Source: a virus
IMG/VR virus record: IMGVR_UViG_3300036832_000401
Location: 1-33,616 of that record
Length of the DNA stretch: 33,616 nt
Reading direction: 5' to 3' (one strand)
This document shows, piece by piece, positions 1 through 7,739 of the stretch; the stretch's first letter is position 1, and every line of letters begins with the position of its first letter. The position numbers and the translations under genes are program-made. The notes beneath the pieces were generated by a model. That model saw nothing but the letters and a program-made list of their open reading frames with translations. It ran no database searches and had not been told where the DNA came from.

Positions 1-233
1 GCTTCCACAATCTGATCTGCGCCAACGCGGTGGACAATATCAGGCCGTACTCGGGCGACTATGCGATCTGCTCGGCCTGCGGCGAGTTCGCGGTGTTTGA
101 GTTTTCCCGGCGCGCCCAAGTGCTGCGGGTGCCGACACCGCGTGAGTTGGTCGAGATCGCCAAAAGTGCCAGTGCGAACGCCTGCCGGGCGCGCTGGTCG
201 CAAAGGGAACGCCATGGAGCTAGTGCCCACTGA
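1..233 (+). CDS. Partial small zinc-ribbon-like protein (5' end outside window)
   Basis: The reading frame is open from base 3 and ends at 233, so the gene almost certainly begins upstream of the window. A GTG at 30 could serve as a start, but the frame continues through it. The visible part has a Cys-x2-Cys pair (CSAC) and another Cys nearer the left edge, which suggests a small metal-binding ribbon. The C-terminal half is basic. The next gene starts inside it at 214, as in a tightly packed phage early operon. I do not recognise a specific family. Confidence 0.6.
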   Translation, partial: FHNLICANAVDNIRPYSGDYAICSACGEFAVFEFSRRAQVLRVPTPRELVEIAKSASANACRARWSQRERHGASAH

Positions 234-393
234 CCCCGATCCCGCGCGCTGGCGCATGATGGTGGTGGCGGGAAGCCTGATCCGCCTGTTGGCCAAGATC
301 GCCGTCAAGTACGGGACGCCCAAATACCTGCTGTTCGAGATGCTGTCGGAGGCCTACGACACCGCGCGCAACAACGCGAGGTCGCCGCAATGA
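214..393 (+). CDS. Small hypothetical phage protein, 59 aa
   Basis: The start is the ATG at 214, preceded by an AAAGGGA ribosome site about 6 bases upstream. Longer in-frame starts lack such a site and lie inside the preceding gene. The product is 59 residues with a hydrophobic and amphipathic middle part and no recognisable domain. It overlaps the preceding gene by 20 bases, and its stop overlaps the next ATG (ATGA), so translation is probably coupled. Function unknown. Confidence 0.65.
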   Translation: MELVPTDPDPARWRMMVVAGSLIRLLAKIAVKYGTPKYLLFEMLSEAYDTARNNARSPQ

Positions 394-623
394 AAGACCC
401 CGACCGCCTTCTGCTCGAAGCCTTCTCGATACTTTCGCGAGAGATCGTGGAAAATTCGCCGCTGCCGCCAAAGCGGATCGTCAGGGAAATCGCCCGCGCC
501 GCGCTGGCGCTGGCCGCCGTCATCGATCTGCATTCGATGGACGAGGATGAATTTGTCGAGATGGCCCGCGAAGCCTTCCGGTTTTCCTGTTCGGAAACGC
601 ACCGGGTAAAGGGTCCGCGATGA
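390..623 (+). CDS. Small hypothetical phage protein, 77 aa
   Basis: It begins with an ATGA overlap on the previous stop and ends with the same arrangement on the next gene. The 77-residue product is predicted mostly helical, with an acidic stretch around residues 50-58 and Arg/Ala-rich helices before it. No catalytic motif or membrane segment is visible. Its place in a chain of ATGA-coupled small genes indicates an early or accessory phage function. I do not recognise the family. Confidence 0.65.
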   Translation: MKDPDRLLLEAFSILSREIVENSPLPPKRIVREIARAALALAAVIDLHSMDEDEFVEMAREAFRFSCSETHRVKGPR

Positions 624-793
624 ACGCCCTGATGATCATCTTCTCGATCCTGATGGCGCTGAACGCGCTGATGCTGGTGCGGTTCTGGTGGATGATGCGG
701 ATGATGAACTACGTCTTGCTGGCCTTCATCGACGCCAACCGCCAGTTCCTTGACGTGCTGGATCAGGAAAAAAAGAAAAAAGGCGCGCAATGA
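620..793 (+). CDS. Small membrane protein, 57 aa
   Basis: ATG at 620 overlaps the preceding stop (ATGA), and its own stop overlaps the ATG of the DUF2493 gene at 790. The product has one long N-terminal hydrophobic helix (about residues 3-22, rich in Met, Leu and Ile), an aromatic and Met-rich stretch, and a charged C-terminus with four consecutive lysines. This predicts an inner-membrane protein with one or two passes and a cytoplasmic basic tail. The length and shape fit small holin-like, superinfection-exclusion or other phage membrane proteins, but nothing in the sequence selects one of these. Confidence 0.65.
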   Translation: MNALMIIFSILMALNALMLVRFWWMMRMMNYVLLAFIDANRQFLDVLDQEKKKKGAQ

Positions 794-1137
794 GGGTGCT
801 GGTTTGCGGCGGAAGAACCTTTGACGATCAGGAAATGCTCGACGCAGCACTTCATCAGATCAATATCGAGACCCCGATCAGCCTGATCATTCAGGGCATG
901 GCACGCGGGGCCGACCTGCTGGCAAAGCAATGGGCCGAACGCAACGGCGTGGCGTGCATCGGCTACCGGGCCGACTGGAAACGCTACGGCAACCGCACCG
1001 CAGGCCCGATCCGCAATCAAGAGATGCTCGACGACGGCAAGCCCGAACTGGTGGTGGCCTTCCCCGGCGGCAAGGGCACCCTCGACATGGTGCGGCGCGC
1101 CGACAAGGCTGGCGTCCCGGTGAGGACTTATCCATGA
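790..1137 (+). CDS. DUF2493 / YspA-type SLOG-family protein
   Basis: The 115-residue product starts with a Rossmann-like beta strand and the signature GGRTFDD (residues 7-13). It continues with a QGMARGAD loop around residues 36-43 and a GPIRNQEML motif around 75-83, then an AFPGGKGT segment. This is the standard order in the DUF2493 (cpYpsA-related SLOG) family, common in phages and mobile elements and thought to bind a nucleotide-type ligand. The biochemical role is not established. It is ATGA-coupled to genes on both sides and sandwiched between two small membrane proteins. Confidence 0.88.
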   Translation: MRVLVCGGRTFDDQEMLDAALHQINIETPISLIIQGMARGADLLAKQWAERNGVACIGYRADWKRYGNRTAGPIRNQEMLDDGKPELVVAFPGGKGTLDMVRRADKAGVPVRTYP

Positions 1138-1223
1138 AGCCGGTCGAGTGGTTCTTTATGGGCTTCAACACGGCCATGCTCATCGTGGCGCTCGCAATGG
1201 CGTTTGGACATCTCTTAATCTGA
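1134..1223 (+). CDS. Very small single-pass membrane protein, 29 aa
   Basis: ATG at 1134 overlaps the stop of the DUF2493 gene. The 29 codons encode a short N-terminal segment (MKPVEW) followed by one hydrophobic helix reaching almost to the C-terminus. The strict overlap and clean membrane helix argue that it is translated. Role unknown; it may act with the neighbouring SLOG protein. Without homologues a chance ORF cannot be excluded. Confidence 0.5.
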   Translation: MKPVEWFFMGFNTAMLIVALAMAFGHLLI

Positions 1224-1266
1224 ATAACTGCGACCTGGCCCTTGGCTGGCAAAGAAAAGAAGATCG

Positions 1267-1563
1267 ATGAGAGACGACATCTCCAACGAACTGATCGCCA
1301 CCGGCACCACCCGCGCCCTCGATGCGATAGACCGCATGCTGCAGTTGATCGATGAGGGCCACGTCGCCTACGCGCTGATGGCTTCGGTCGCCACCAACAC
1401 CGTGGATCGTTCGGCCCAGCTACTGATGCGAAATTTCGAGGCGCGCGGCGGGCGCGTTCCCACCCATGAGGAAGCGGTGGCGATGGTGTTCATGCAGATC
1501 GCCGACAAGCTCGGCGTCGACTGGCGGCTGGAAAAAGAAAAACGCCGCACGCCCAAGGGCTGA
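1267..1563 (+). CDS. Hypothetical phage protein, 98 aa
   Basis: The ATG at 1267 is preceded by the purine-rich stretch AAGAAAAGAAGA, a usable ribosome site. The 98-residue product is predicted all-helical, has an acidic first half and ends in a basic tail (KEKRRTPKG). No known motif is visible. It is separated from the upstream chain by 43 bases that include a TGCGACC sequence resembling one half of the phage operator described below. Function unknown. Confidence 0.65.
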   Translation: MRDDISNELIATGTTRALDAIDRMLQLIDEGHVAYALMASVATNTVDRSAQLLMRNFEARGGRVPTHEEAVAMVFMQIADKLGVDWRLEKEKRRTPKG

Positions 1564-1598
1564 CTTTTCCGACATTGCAAAACCTGATGGAGGCCGCG

Positions 1599-1844
1599 AT
1601 GTGCTTTTCGCTCGCATGGCTTGAGCAGTTGATTGTCTGGCTGATCGTGGTCAGCGCCGTGGTCGCGATCATCAAGCTGGTGATCCCGTTCCTCGACAGC
1701 CTCACCGGCATGCCGATCATCGGGCGCATCCTGATGATCGTGCTGTGGGCGGTGGTGGCGATTGCCGTCGTCATCATCGTATTCGGGCTGTTGTCCTGCC
1801 TGTTGGGAGGCAGCGGCACGCTGGGGTTTCCGAGACTCCGTTGA
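1599..1844 (+). CDS. Small two-pass membrane protein, 81 aa
   Basis: I choose the ATG at 1599 because a GGAGG site lies at 1589-1593, five bases upstream. Earlier in-frame starts (TTG at 1575, ATG at 1587) have no such site. The product has two long hydrophobic segments (about residues 9-30 and 45-68) joined by a short polar loop, and a small basic tail. It lies directly before the terminase. Size and topology are compatible with a class II holin, and no other holin candidate lies beside the endolysin, but this is only positional reasoning. Confidence 0.65.
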   Translation: MCFSLAWLEQLIVWLIVVSAVVAIIKLVIPFLDSLTGMPIIGRILMIVLWAVVAIAVVIIVFGLLSCLLGGSGTLGFPRLR

Positions 1845-1896
1845 CGATCTGCCGCCGTTTCCGCCGCCACCGCCGTCGATCTGCAGGGGTTGCTAG

Positions 1897-3339
1897 ATGC
1901 TGACGGCGGAAAGTGCGGCAACCGAAATCATCCGGCGCAAGCAAATCCGCGCGTCACTGGCGGCATGGTGCGAGCACAATAATTATCATCCGGCGCGTCA
2001 CCATCGTCTGCTGATCGAAAAGCTGGAGGCGCTTGCAAGGGGCGACATCGAACGTCTTGCGGTGTTCATGCCGCCGGGCAGCGCCAAATCCACCTACGCC
2101 TCGATCCTGTTTGCGGCGTGGCTGCTCGGGCAAATCCCGACCGCGCAAATTCTTGCCGCCTCCCACACCACCGAACTGGCGGAACGCTGGGGCAGGCGGG
2201 TGCGCAATTTGATCGCGGACAACGGGCAAATTCTCGGCGTCAATCTTTCCGACGACAATCAGGCGGCGGGACGCTGGGCGCTGCAGCAGGGCGGCGAATA
2301 CTACGCTGCCGGTGCCTTGACCGGCATCGCAGGGTTTCGGGCACTGTTCGGTTTGATCGACGATCCGATCCGCTCCCGGCAGGACGCCGAGAGCCTGCTG
2401 GTCAGAGATCGGCTGTGGGACTGGTACCTCAATGATTTTCGACCGCGCCTGATCCCGAACGCGCGGCAGCTACTGATCCAGACCCGCTGGCATGAGGACG
2501 ACCTCGCCGGTCGCGCGCTCAATCACCAGCCGTGGGAGGTGCTGTCGCTGCCTGCGCTGGCCAAGACCGACGACCAGCTTGGCCGCGCCATCGACGAGCC
2601 GCTGTGGACCGACGACGACTACGGTTACGGCGCGCAGCTATTGTCCTTGCGCGACACTACGCCGCCGCGCATCTGGTCGGCGCTGTACCAGCAAAGCCCG
2701 GCTCCCGATGAAGGCGATTTCTTCAAGGAGGAGTGGCTGAAGCCCCGCGACATCATCCCGTCATACACCACGTTGCGGGTTTACGGCGGCTCGGACTATG
2801 CGGTGACTGCCGATGGCGGTGACTACACCGTCCACGTCGTGGTCGGCATCGATCACCTCAACAACATGTACCTGCTCGATCTGTGGCGGCAGCAAACCAC
2901 CACCGATGTCTGGGTCGAGGCGTTCTGCGATCTCGTTCAAAAATATCGCCCGCTGGAGTGGGCCGAAGAGCAGGGCCAGATCAAATCAGGCGTTGGTCCG
3001 TTTCTCGAGAAGCGGATGCGACAGCGTCGCCTGCACGTCAATCGAACCGCGTTCCCCACGCGCGGCGATAAAGCCGTGCGGGCGAGGTCTATTCAGGGCC
3101 GCATGGCGCTCGACGGCCTCTACTACCAGAAGAACGCCCACTATGTGCCCGACTGGCTGGTCGAGATACTGAATTTTCCTGCCTCAAAGCACGACGACCA
3201 AGTCGATGCGATGGGACTGGTCGGTCAACTGCTCGACATCATGGTGGTCGGCATGGCCGGGAAAACCCCCTCAATGAAATTGCCCAACGACGGCTACAAA
3301 CGTCGTGAGCGCAAAACCGTGGATCACATGACGCTATGA
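1897..3339 (+). CDS. terL: Terminase large subunit (packaging ATPase/nuclease)
   Basis: This 480-residue protein is the motor and nuclease that packages DNA into the prohead. The N-terminal ATPase has a Walker A-type loop MPPGSAKST at residues 58-66, a Walker B segment LFGLIDD at 150-156, and a coupling motif QTRWHEDD at 195-202. The C-terminal RNase H-like nuclease shows an Asp at about 300 (GGSDYAV) and the hallmark KHDDQVDA at 431-438. The arrangement fits the Terminase_6/psiM2-ORF9-like group. Length is normal. Its stop overlaps the portal ATG. No small subunit precedes it; candidates lie near the right end of the window. Confidence 0.96.
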   Translation: MLTAESAATEIIRRKQIRASLAAWCEHNNYHPARHHRLLIEKLEALARGDIERLAVFMPPGSAKSTYASILFAAWLLGQIPTAQILAASHTTELAERWGRRVRNLIADNGQILGVNLSDDNQAAGRWALQQGGEYYAAGALTGIAGFRALFGLIDDPIRSRQDAESLLVRDRLWDWYLNDFRPRLIPNARQLLIQTRWHEDDLAGRALNHQPWEVLSLPALAKTDDQLGRAIDEPLWTDDDYGYGAQLLSLRDTTPPRIWSALYQQSPAPDEGDFFKEEWLKPRDIIPSYTTLRVYGGSDYAVTADGGDYTVHVVVGIDHLNNMYLLDLWRQQTTTDVWVEAFCDLVQKYRPLEWAEEQGQIKSGVGPFLEKRMRQRRLHVNRTAFPTRGDKAVRARSIQGRMALDGLYYQKNAHYVPDWLVEILNFPASKHDDQVDAMGLVGQLLDIMVVGMAGKTPSMKLPNDGYKRRERKTVDHMTL

Positions 3340-5429
3340 TCAACGCCGAGATTTCCACCAGCTATAACGACGACCGGGTCGGCGAGTCGGACATGATGAA
3401 GCGGCGGCGCGAGTTCGAGGACTACGCTTCCGCCAAGGCCCGCGAGATCGACGAGCAGCGATCTTCATGGCGCTATTATCACATCGATCAGTGGACCACC
3501 GATCAGATCAAGACCCTGAAGAAACGGCACCAGCCGCTGATCACGTTTGATCGCACGGCGAGAAAAATCGACAGCCTCGGCGGTACCATCCGCAGGTTGC
3601 GGACAGATCCAAAATGCTACCCCAACGCGCCGAACGGCGAGCAGGGCGCAGAGGTCGCGACCCAAGTGATCAGGACGATCTGCGATGCGTCGTTTGCGGA
3701 GGACATCGAGGTCGAGTGCTGCAAGGACGCGCTGATCCACGGCCTCGCGGTTGATGAACTGTTGATGCGCGCGGGCGATCACGGCGATCCCGATCTGGCC
3801 TTTGGCTATGTCGATCCGCGAACCTTCTTCTATGATCCGCGATCCCTGCGAACCAATTTTCAGGACTGGCGCTTCCACGGCATCTACAAATGGGCCGACA
3901 TCGACGAACTGGATTTGCTGGAGCAGGGCGCGAGCGACCGGGTGCGCGACAATCTCGGCGGCGACATGGACTACATGACCGCCTTCGACAGCGACCGCGA
4001 CCAATTGTGGGTCGACACCCGCGACCGCGTTCGGCTGATCGACCACTGGTACAAGGTCGGCTCGATGTGGAAATACTGCATCCACGCAGGCGGCGTCGAC
4101 ATCCTGTCAGCCGACAGCCCGTTCTATAACCAGCGCGGCGAGTCGATCTCCAAGTTCAACGCCTTTGCCGCGATGATCGACATCGACGGCGACCACTATG
4201 GTTTTATCCGGCGTCTCAAGGGACCGCAGGACGCCATGAACCAGCATCGCTCCAAGGCGATGCACATCATGAACACCCGCCAGATCAAGATCAAGGACGG
4301 CACCGTCGATGACATCGAGGTGACGCGGCGCGAGGCTTCGCGCCCTGACGGCACCTTGGTCTATCGCGGCAACAAGGACGACCTTGAGATATTGAAGGCC
4401 GACAGCGAATTTTTGCAGCAGACCAATTACTACACCGACGCCAAGGCCGAGATCGACACCTTCGGCCCCAACCAGCAGTTGATCCAAGAGTTCGGCCAGA
4501 ACGTCTCCGGTCGCGCCGCCAACATGCTGCAGCAGGCCGGTCTCGCCGAACTGGGACCGTTCCTGAAAAATTTCCGCATGTGGAAGCTCGCCCGCTATCA
4601 GGCGGCTTGGTGCGCGGCGCAGCGCTACTGGACCAGCGAGCGGATGCTGCGCGTCACCGGCAACGAGCAGGTCTATCAGTTCATGCAGATCAACGGCGTC
4701 GAGTTGAACCAGTACGGCCTGCCGCAACTGGTCAACATGCTCGGCAACATCGATGTCGAGATCAAGGTCGATGAAGGCCCCGACACCGAGACCATCATGG
4801 GCGACATCTTCGATCTGTTGATGGCACTGAGCCAGAACAACGTGCCGATCCCGCCTGCGGCGATCATCGAGGCCTCCTACCTGCCGCTGTCGGAGAAGCA
4901 AAAACTGCAACAGATGATCGGTCAGGTCGATCCGGTGCAGCAGGCCGCCCAGCAACTGCAACTGCAGAAGGGTCAGGCCGACGTCAACAAGACCAACGCA
5001 GAGGCGGGCAAGCTCACCGCCGAAACCGGCAAGGCGCAAAGTGCCTCGATGCTCAACGTCGCCAAGGCACGCACCGAAGGCCAGCCCGATGGCCCGCCCA
5101 CACCGCCGACCCCGCTCGACGTCGCCGAGAGGATCGCCAACATCAACGAGACCAACGCCACCGCGCAGCACAAGCGCGCCAGTGCCAGCAGCCTCGAACA
5201 CAAGGCGCTGATCACGCCGCTGCAGATGATGGGAGAACACGCGCAGCGCAATGCGGATCGCGACACCAACAGCATGAACGGCGCGATAGACCGCGCCGTC
5301 GACAGCCTGCACAGGGTTGCGGATCGCGGCCTCGATCATTTCCACCGCAGTGCTGATCGCGAGCAGAAGAAGCAGGACGGCAAGGACCGCTTGACGGCGC
5401 TGATCCAGCGCAACGCCACGCCGGAATAA
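3336..5429 (+). CDS. Portal protein, P22 type
   Basis: At 697 residues this matches the long P22-type portal rather than the shorter SPP1/HK97 type. The N-terminal region, from about residue 42 (SSWRYYHIDQW), continues into the segment around 65-90 (QPLITFDR, KIDSLGGTIR) that is characteristic of P22 gp1 relatives. Residues about 540-697 are Gln/Ala-rich and predicted helical or coiled, corresponding to the long C-terminal barrel of this family. It would form the dodecameric DNA channel at one capsid vertex. It overlaps the terminase stop by four bases and is followed at once by the ADP-ribosyltransferase-like gene. Confidence 0.92.
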   Translation: MINAEISTSYNDDRVGESDMMKRRREFEDYASAKAREIDEQRSSWRYYHIDQWTTDQIKTLKKRHQPLITFDRTARKIDSLGGTIRRLRTDPKCYPNAPNGEQGAEVATQVIRTICDASFAEDIEVECCKDALIHGLAVDELLMRAGDHGDPDLAFGYVDPRTFFYDPRSLRTNFQDWRFHGIYKWADIDELDLLEQGASDRVRDNLGGDMDYMTAFDSDRDQLWVDTRDRVRLIDHWYKVGSMWKYCIHAGGVDILSADSPFYNQRGESISKFNAFAAMIDIDGDHYGFIRRLKGPQDAMNQHRSKAMHIMNTRQIKIKDGTVDDIEVTRREASRPDGTLVYRGNKDDLEILKADSEFLQQTNYYTDAKAEIDTFGPNQQLIQEFGQNVSGRAANMLQQAGLAELGPFLKNFRMWKLARYQAAWCAAQRYWTSERMLRVTGNEQVYQFMQINGVELNQYGLPQLVNMLGNIDVEIKVDEGPDTETIMGDIFDLLMALSQNNVPIPPAAIIEASYLPLSEKQKLQQMIGQVDPVQQAAQQLQLQKGQADVNKTNAEAGKLTAETGKAQSASMLNVAKARTEGQPDGPPTPPTPLDVAERIANINETNATAQHKRASASSLEHKALITPLQMMGEHAQRNADRDTNSMNGAIDRAVDSLHRVADRGLDHFHRSADREQKKQDGKDRLTALIQRNATPE

Positions 5430-5430
5430 A

Positions 5431-7329
5431 ATGGCAGAGTATCTGCCGCCGCCTCCCGGCTACGACCCGCTCGCCAATCTGGACAAGAGCAAACGCGCGC
5501 AGGCGATCATCGCCTTGGGTGGCGGGCGCTCGACCCCGGCCCAACAGATGCTCGGCCTCGAAGAGGGCGACAACAAACCGCTGCTGCGCTCGCTCGGCGA
5601 GAGCGCGGCCCACATCCTCGGCATCCCGAAGGCCGCGCTGGAGGCGGCCAGTGGCTACGCCGACACCGGACACTACAACGCAGGCCCGATCCTCGACGCC
5701 GCGCTATTGTCGATGTCGGGCGGCGTCGGCGGCACGGCGGAAGGCGGTGTCGCGCTGGGATCAGGCCCGGTGAAGGCCGGTCTCGACATGAGCCAAGAGG
5801 CACGCATGGCGCGCGCCGCCGATCAGGGTTTCGACACCTCGACGCCGCTTTATCACGGCACCTCGAAAGACGTCGATTTCCAGAAGTTCAAGGACAGCCG
5901 TCACGGCACATGGTCGACCACCGATCCTGCCGACGCCTCGGGCTACGCCAAGTTCAACGACAGCCAAGGCTATAGGCTCGTGCCGGGCGGCGGCTGGCAA
6001 ATGGAGCCGGTCAACTCGGCCTCGCGCGTGCTGCCGCTCTACGGCAAACCGCTGGAGAACCCCTACAACGTGATGGAGAAGGGTTATCCCGAAGGGCTTG
6101 ATCGTGTCGGCAACTACAAGAAGGCGCAGAGCGACTGGTTCGATCAGTTGAAGAGCCAAGGCTATGACGGCGTCCAGATGCCGGGCGGCGTGCGGGTCGA
6201 TTTCGACAATGCCAACCTGCGCTCGACGGTGGCCAAGTTCGATCCGAAAAATTCCGGCAAGTCGATGCTGCTGGGCGCGGGGCCGACCGACGAGAGCGCG
6301 GCGGCGGCGGTTGGTGCCGGGCGTTTGGTCAAGCGCGGCAACCCGGACTACGACCACCCGATCTCGGACGCCATGCTGCGCACACCGCTTTCGGAAATGC
6401 AGCGGGATCGTCTGCTGCTCGACCCGAAGGCCTCGCCGGAAAAACTGATTTCGCCGGAGGATGTGGTCGGCAAGGTTTTGATCCCGACCATCGGCGACAC
6501 CTCGGCGAGCGGCGGTCTGTTGACGCGCGTCGGCGATTTTAACTTGAAAGACCCGGTCGGCCTGCACGGTGGCCACGGCTTCATGTCGCAGGGCGACAAC
6601 ATCTGGGCCTCGACGCCGGGCGCTGCGACCACGCTGGCGAACCGGGTGAGGGCTGCGAGCGAGGCGACCGGCAAGGAGCCGGTGCTGACCTATTCGGCGA
6701 TGAACCCGCAGGGCGTGGATTTTTCCCGACACGTTGCCGATCCGCTTTCGCAGATCATGGGCGATCAGAAACTGAGCGCGGCGAGGGCCGCCGAGTTCGA
6801 CGCGATGATGCGCGGCGCGCGCGAGGGCACACGCTTTCCAGCGACGCCGGATTTTCCGGGTGTGCGCTCGGATAATTTGCGCGAGTGGCTGTTGTCGCAG
6901 GACACCCCGGGCAGCACCCGGGCAAAGTTCGCCAAGATCGCGGACCTTGCAAAATTCCAGCAGGAGGGCCTGCCCGGGACGGCAGAGGTGCGTCACGCCG
7001 TCAGCGATCCGCGCCTGCTCAATGTCGGCCTCGGCGACGCCGGGCTATCGATGGCGCGGGCCGATCCTCGCGGCCTCACCGCGCCCTCGGCGCATCCAGA
7101 CTATTCGTCGGGGATCGTCGGCGGCGGTGGGGGCTACATGGGCGGGTTCGGCATGTCGCTGCCGCCAGAGGCAGTGTTCCCGCAGATCACCAAAACCTAT
7201 CGCGAGCGCGCCCCGACATCACGGTTCGACTATCTCGCCCAGCGCGGCATGGCACCCACCTACGAGGTGGCCGACCAGCAGTGGCTCGATCACATCATGC
7301 CCTACTGGCTGAAGGGTTCGATCAAATGA
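5431..7329 (+). CDS. Large phage protein with ADP-ribosyltransferase-like (ART-PolyVal-type) domain
   Basis: The 632-residue product has three parts. Residues 1-135 are low-complexity Gly/Ala-rich. Residues about 139-270 look like an ADP-ribosyltransferase of polyvalent phage proteins: YHGT at 141-144, a TTDPADASGYA block at 163-173, GYDGV at 244-248, and a beta-strand block VDFDNANLRST at 256-266. Residues about 285-632 form a second conserved-looking domain that I cannot name. ADP-ribosyltransferases move ADP-ribose from NAD+ to target proteins. Lying between portal and scaffold, it may be packaged and injected, as T4 Alt is. Its 3' end is overlapped by the antisense gene at 7302. Confidence 0.72.
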   Translation: MAEYLPPPPGYDPLANLDKSKRAQAIIALGGGRSTPAQQMLGLEEGDNKPLLRSLGESAAHILGIPKAALEAASGYADTGHYNAGPILDAALLSMSGGVGGTAEGGVALGSGPVKAGLDMSQEARMARAADQGFDTSTPLYHGTSKDVDFQKFKDSRHGTWSTTDPADASGYAKFNDSQGYRLVPGGGWQMEPVNSASRVLPLYGKPLENPYNVMEKGYPEGLDRVGNYKKAQSDWFDQLKSQGYDGVQMPGGVRVDFDNANLRSTVAKFDPKNSGKSMLLGAGPTDESAAAAVGAGRLVKRGNPDYDHPISDAMLRTPLSEMQRDRLLLDPKASPEKLISPEDVVGKVLIPTIGDTSASGGLLTRVGDFNLKDPVGLHGGHGFMSQGDNIWASTPGAATTLANRVRAASEATGKEPVLTYSAMNPQGVDFSRHVADPLSQIMGDQKLSAARAAEFDAMMRGAREGTRFPATPDFPGVRSDNLREWLLSQDTPGSTRAKFAKIADLAKFQQEGLPGTAEVRHAVSDPRLLNVGLGDAGLSMARADPRGLTAPSAHPDYSSGIVGGGGGYMGGFGMSLPPEAVFPQITKTYRERAPTSRFDYLAQRGMAPTYEVADQQWLDHIMPYWLKGSIK

Positions 7330-7526
7330 GAACCATCGCCCTGCGAAAGTTGCAGCGGCAATTCGAGGGCGCTCGCCAGTCGCGACGCGCACAGCTTGGC
7401 GCGCTCGTAATCGGCAAAGGTCTCGACCACGGCGACGATGTCGCCATCGGCAGCGACAAGGTTGACATAGGTGTCGAGGGAGCCGGTGTCGGTGGTGTCG
7501 ATTTCGACATGATGAACCTTGGGCAT
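7302..7526 (-). CDS. Lone leftward small gene (moron candidate), 74 aa
   Basis: This is the only minus-strand gene in the structural module. The ATG at 7526 is preceded by AAAGGACAGGA, a good ribosome site; an upstream TTG at 7574 is less likely. The product begins MPKVHHVEIDTTDTG and looks like a compact alpha/beta protein with no membrane segment or known motif. A promoter at 7553-7581 and a copy of the phage 17-bp operator lie directly upstream. The gene ends 28 bases inside the ADP-ribosyltransferase-like gene, with no visible terminator. Such independently transcribed inserts are called morons. Function unknown. Confidence 0.6.
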   Translation of the reverse strand: MPKVHHVEIDTTDTGSLDTYVNLVAADGDIVAVVETFADYERAKLCASRLASALELPLQLSQGDGSHLIEPFSQ

Positions 7527-7552
7527 GGCGTCCTGTCCTTTGTGGGACGCCT

Positions 7553-7581
7553 GTTCTAGCACAGCGGCGCTCAAGTCGCAA
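7553..7581 (-). promoter_or_regulatory. Predicted promoter of the leftward 7302-7526 gene
   Basis: Read on the minus strand, a -35 box TTGCGA (7581-7576) is followed after exactly 17 bases by a -10 box TAGAAC (7558-7553), preceded by TG in the extended -10 position. The predicted start lies about 20 bases before the gene's ribosome site. The -35 box lies inside the 17-bp operator at 7575-7591. Confidence 0.5.
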
Positions 7582-7591
7582 TCATTACGAC
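7575..7591 (-). promoter_or_regulatory. Remote copy of the phage 17-bp operator
   Basis: On the minus strand the sequence is GTCGTAATGATTGCGAC. It differs at only two positions from the site at 31364-31380 beside the repressor gene (GTCGTAATTAGTGCGAC). It is an imperfect palindrome with GTCGYA-type half-sites. It overlaps the -35 box of the leftward gene, so a bound repressor would block that promoter. Confidence 0.65.
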
Positions 7592-7739
7592 CTATACGTC
7601 CGCAGCGAACGAAATCGCTGCACCACGCCTCACATCACGACACGATGTGCCCCTGCTGACCGGGGATCGATCAGTCACGCCTGCCACGCGCGAGAGCGGG
7701 GCCACGTCGCCGGGCACGATAGCCCCGGGGAGCAAGACG
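7592..7739. other. Intergenic leader with two inverted repeats
   Basis: Between the leftward gene's operator and the scaffold gene there is no convincing coding frame. Two inverted repeats are visible. One has 7-bp arms (GCAGCGA/TCGCTGC, 7602-7621). The other is CACATC...GATGTG at 7631-7649; its arms and flanks (CACATCAC and GATGTGCC) recur at 24315-24336. No clear rightward promoter was recognised. Confidence 0.5.

Noticed and set aside
1218-1235. Possible fifth operator copy near 1229 (TGCGACC half-site)
   Set aside because: Only one half-site is intact. The left half has three mismatches to the consensus, and no promoter was recognised. Listed as worth rescoring with a proper matrix.
4107-5345. 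412-codon open frame antisense to the portal gene
   Set aside because: Long antisense frames are expected in high-GC DNA. The product is a shadow of the portal frame, lacks a ribosome site and shows no domain.
5761-6996. 411-codon antisense frame in the ADP-ribosyltransferase-like gene
   Set aside because: Arg/His/Ala-rich shadow composition, no start signal, and a well-supported gene on the other strand.
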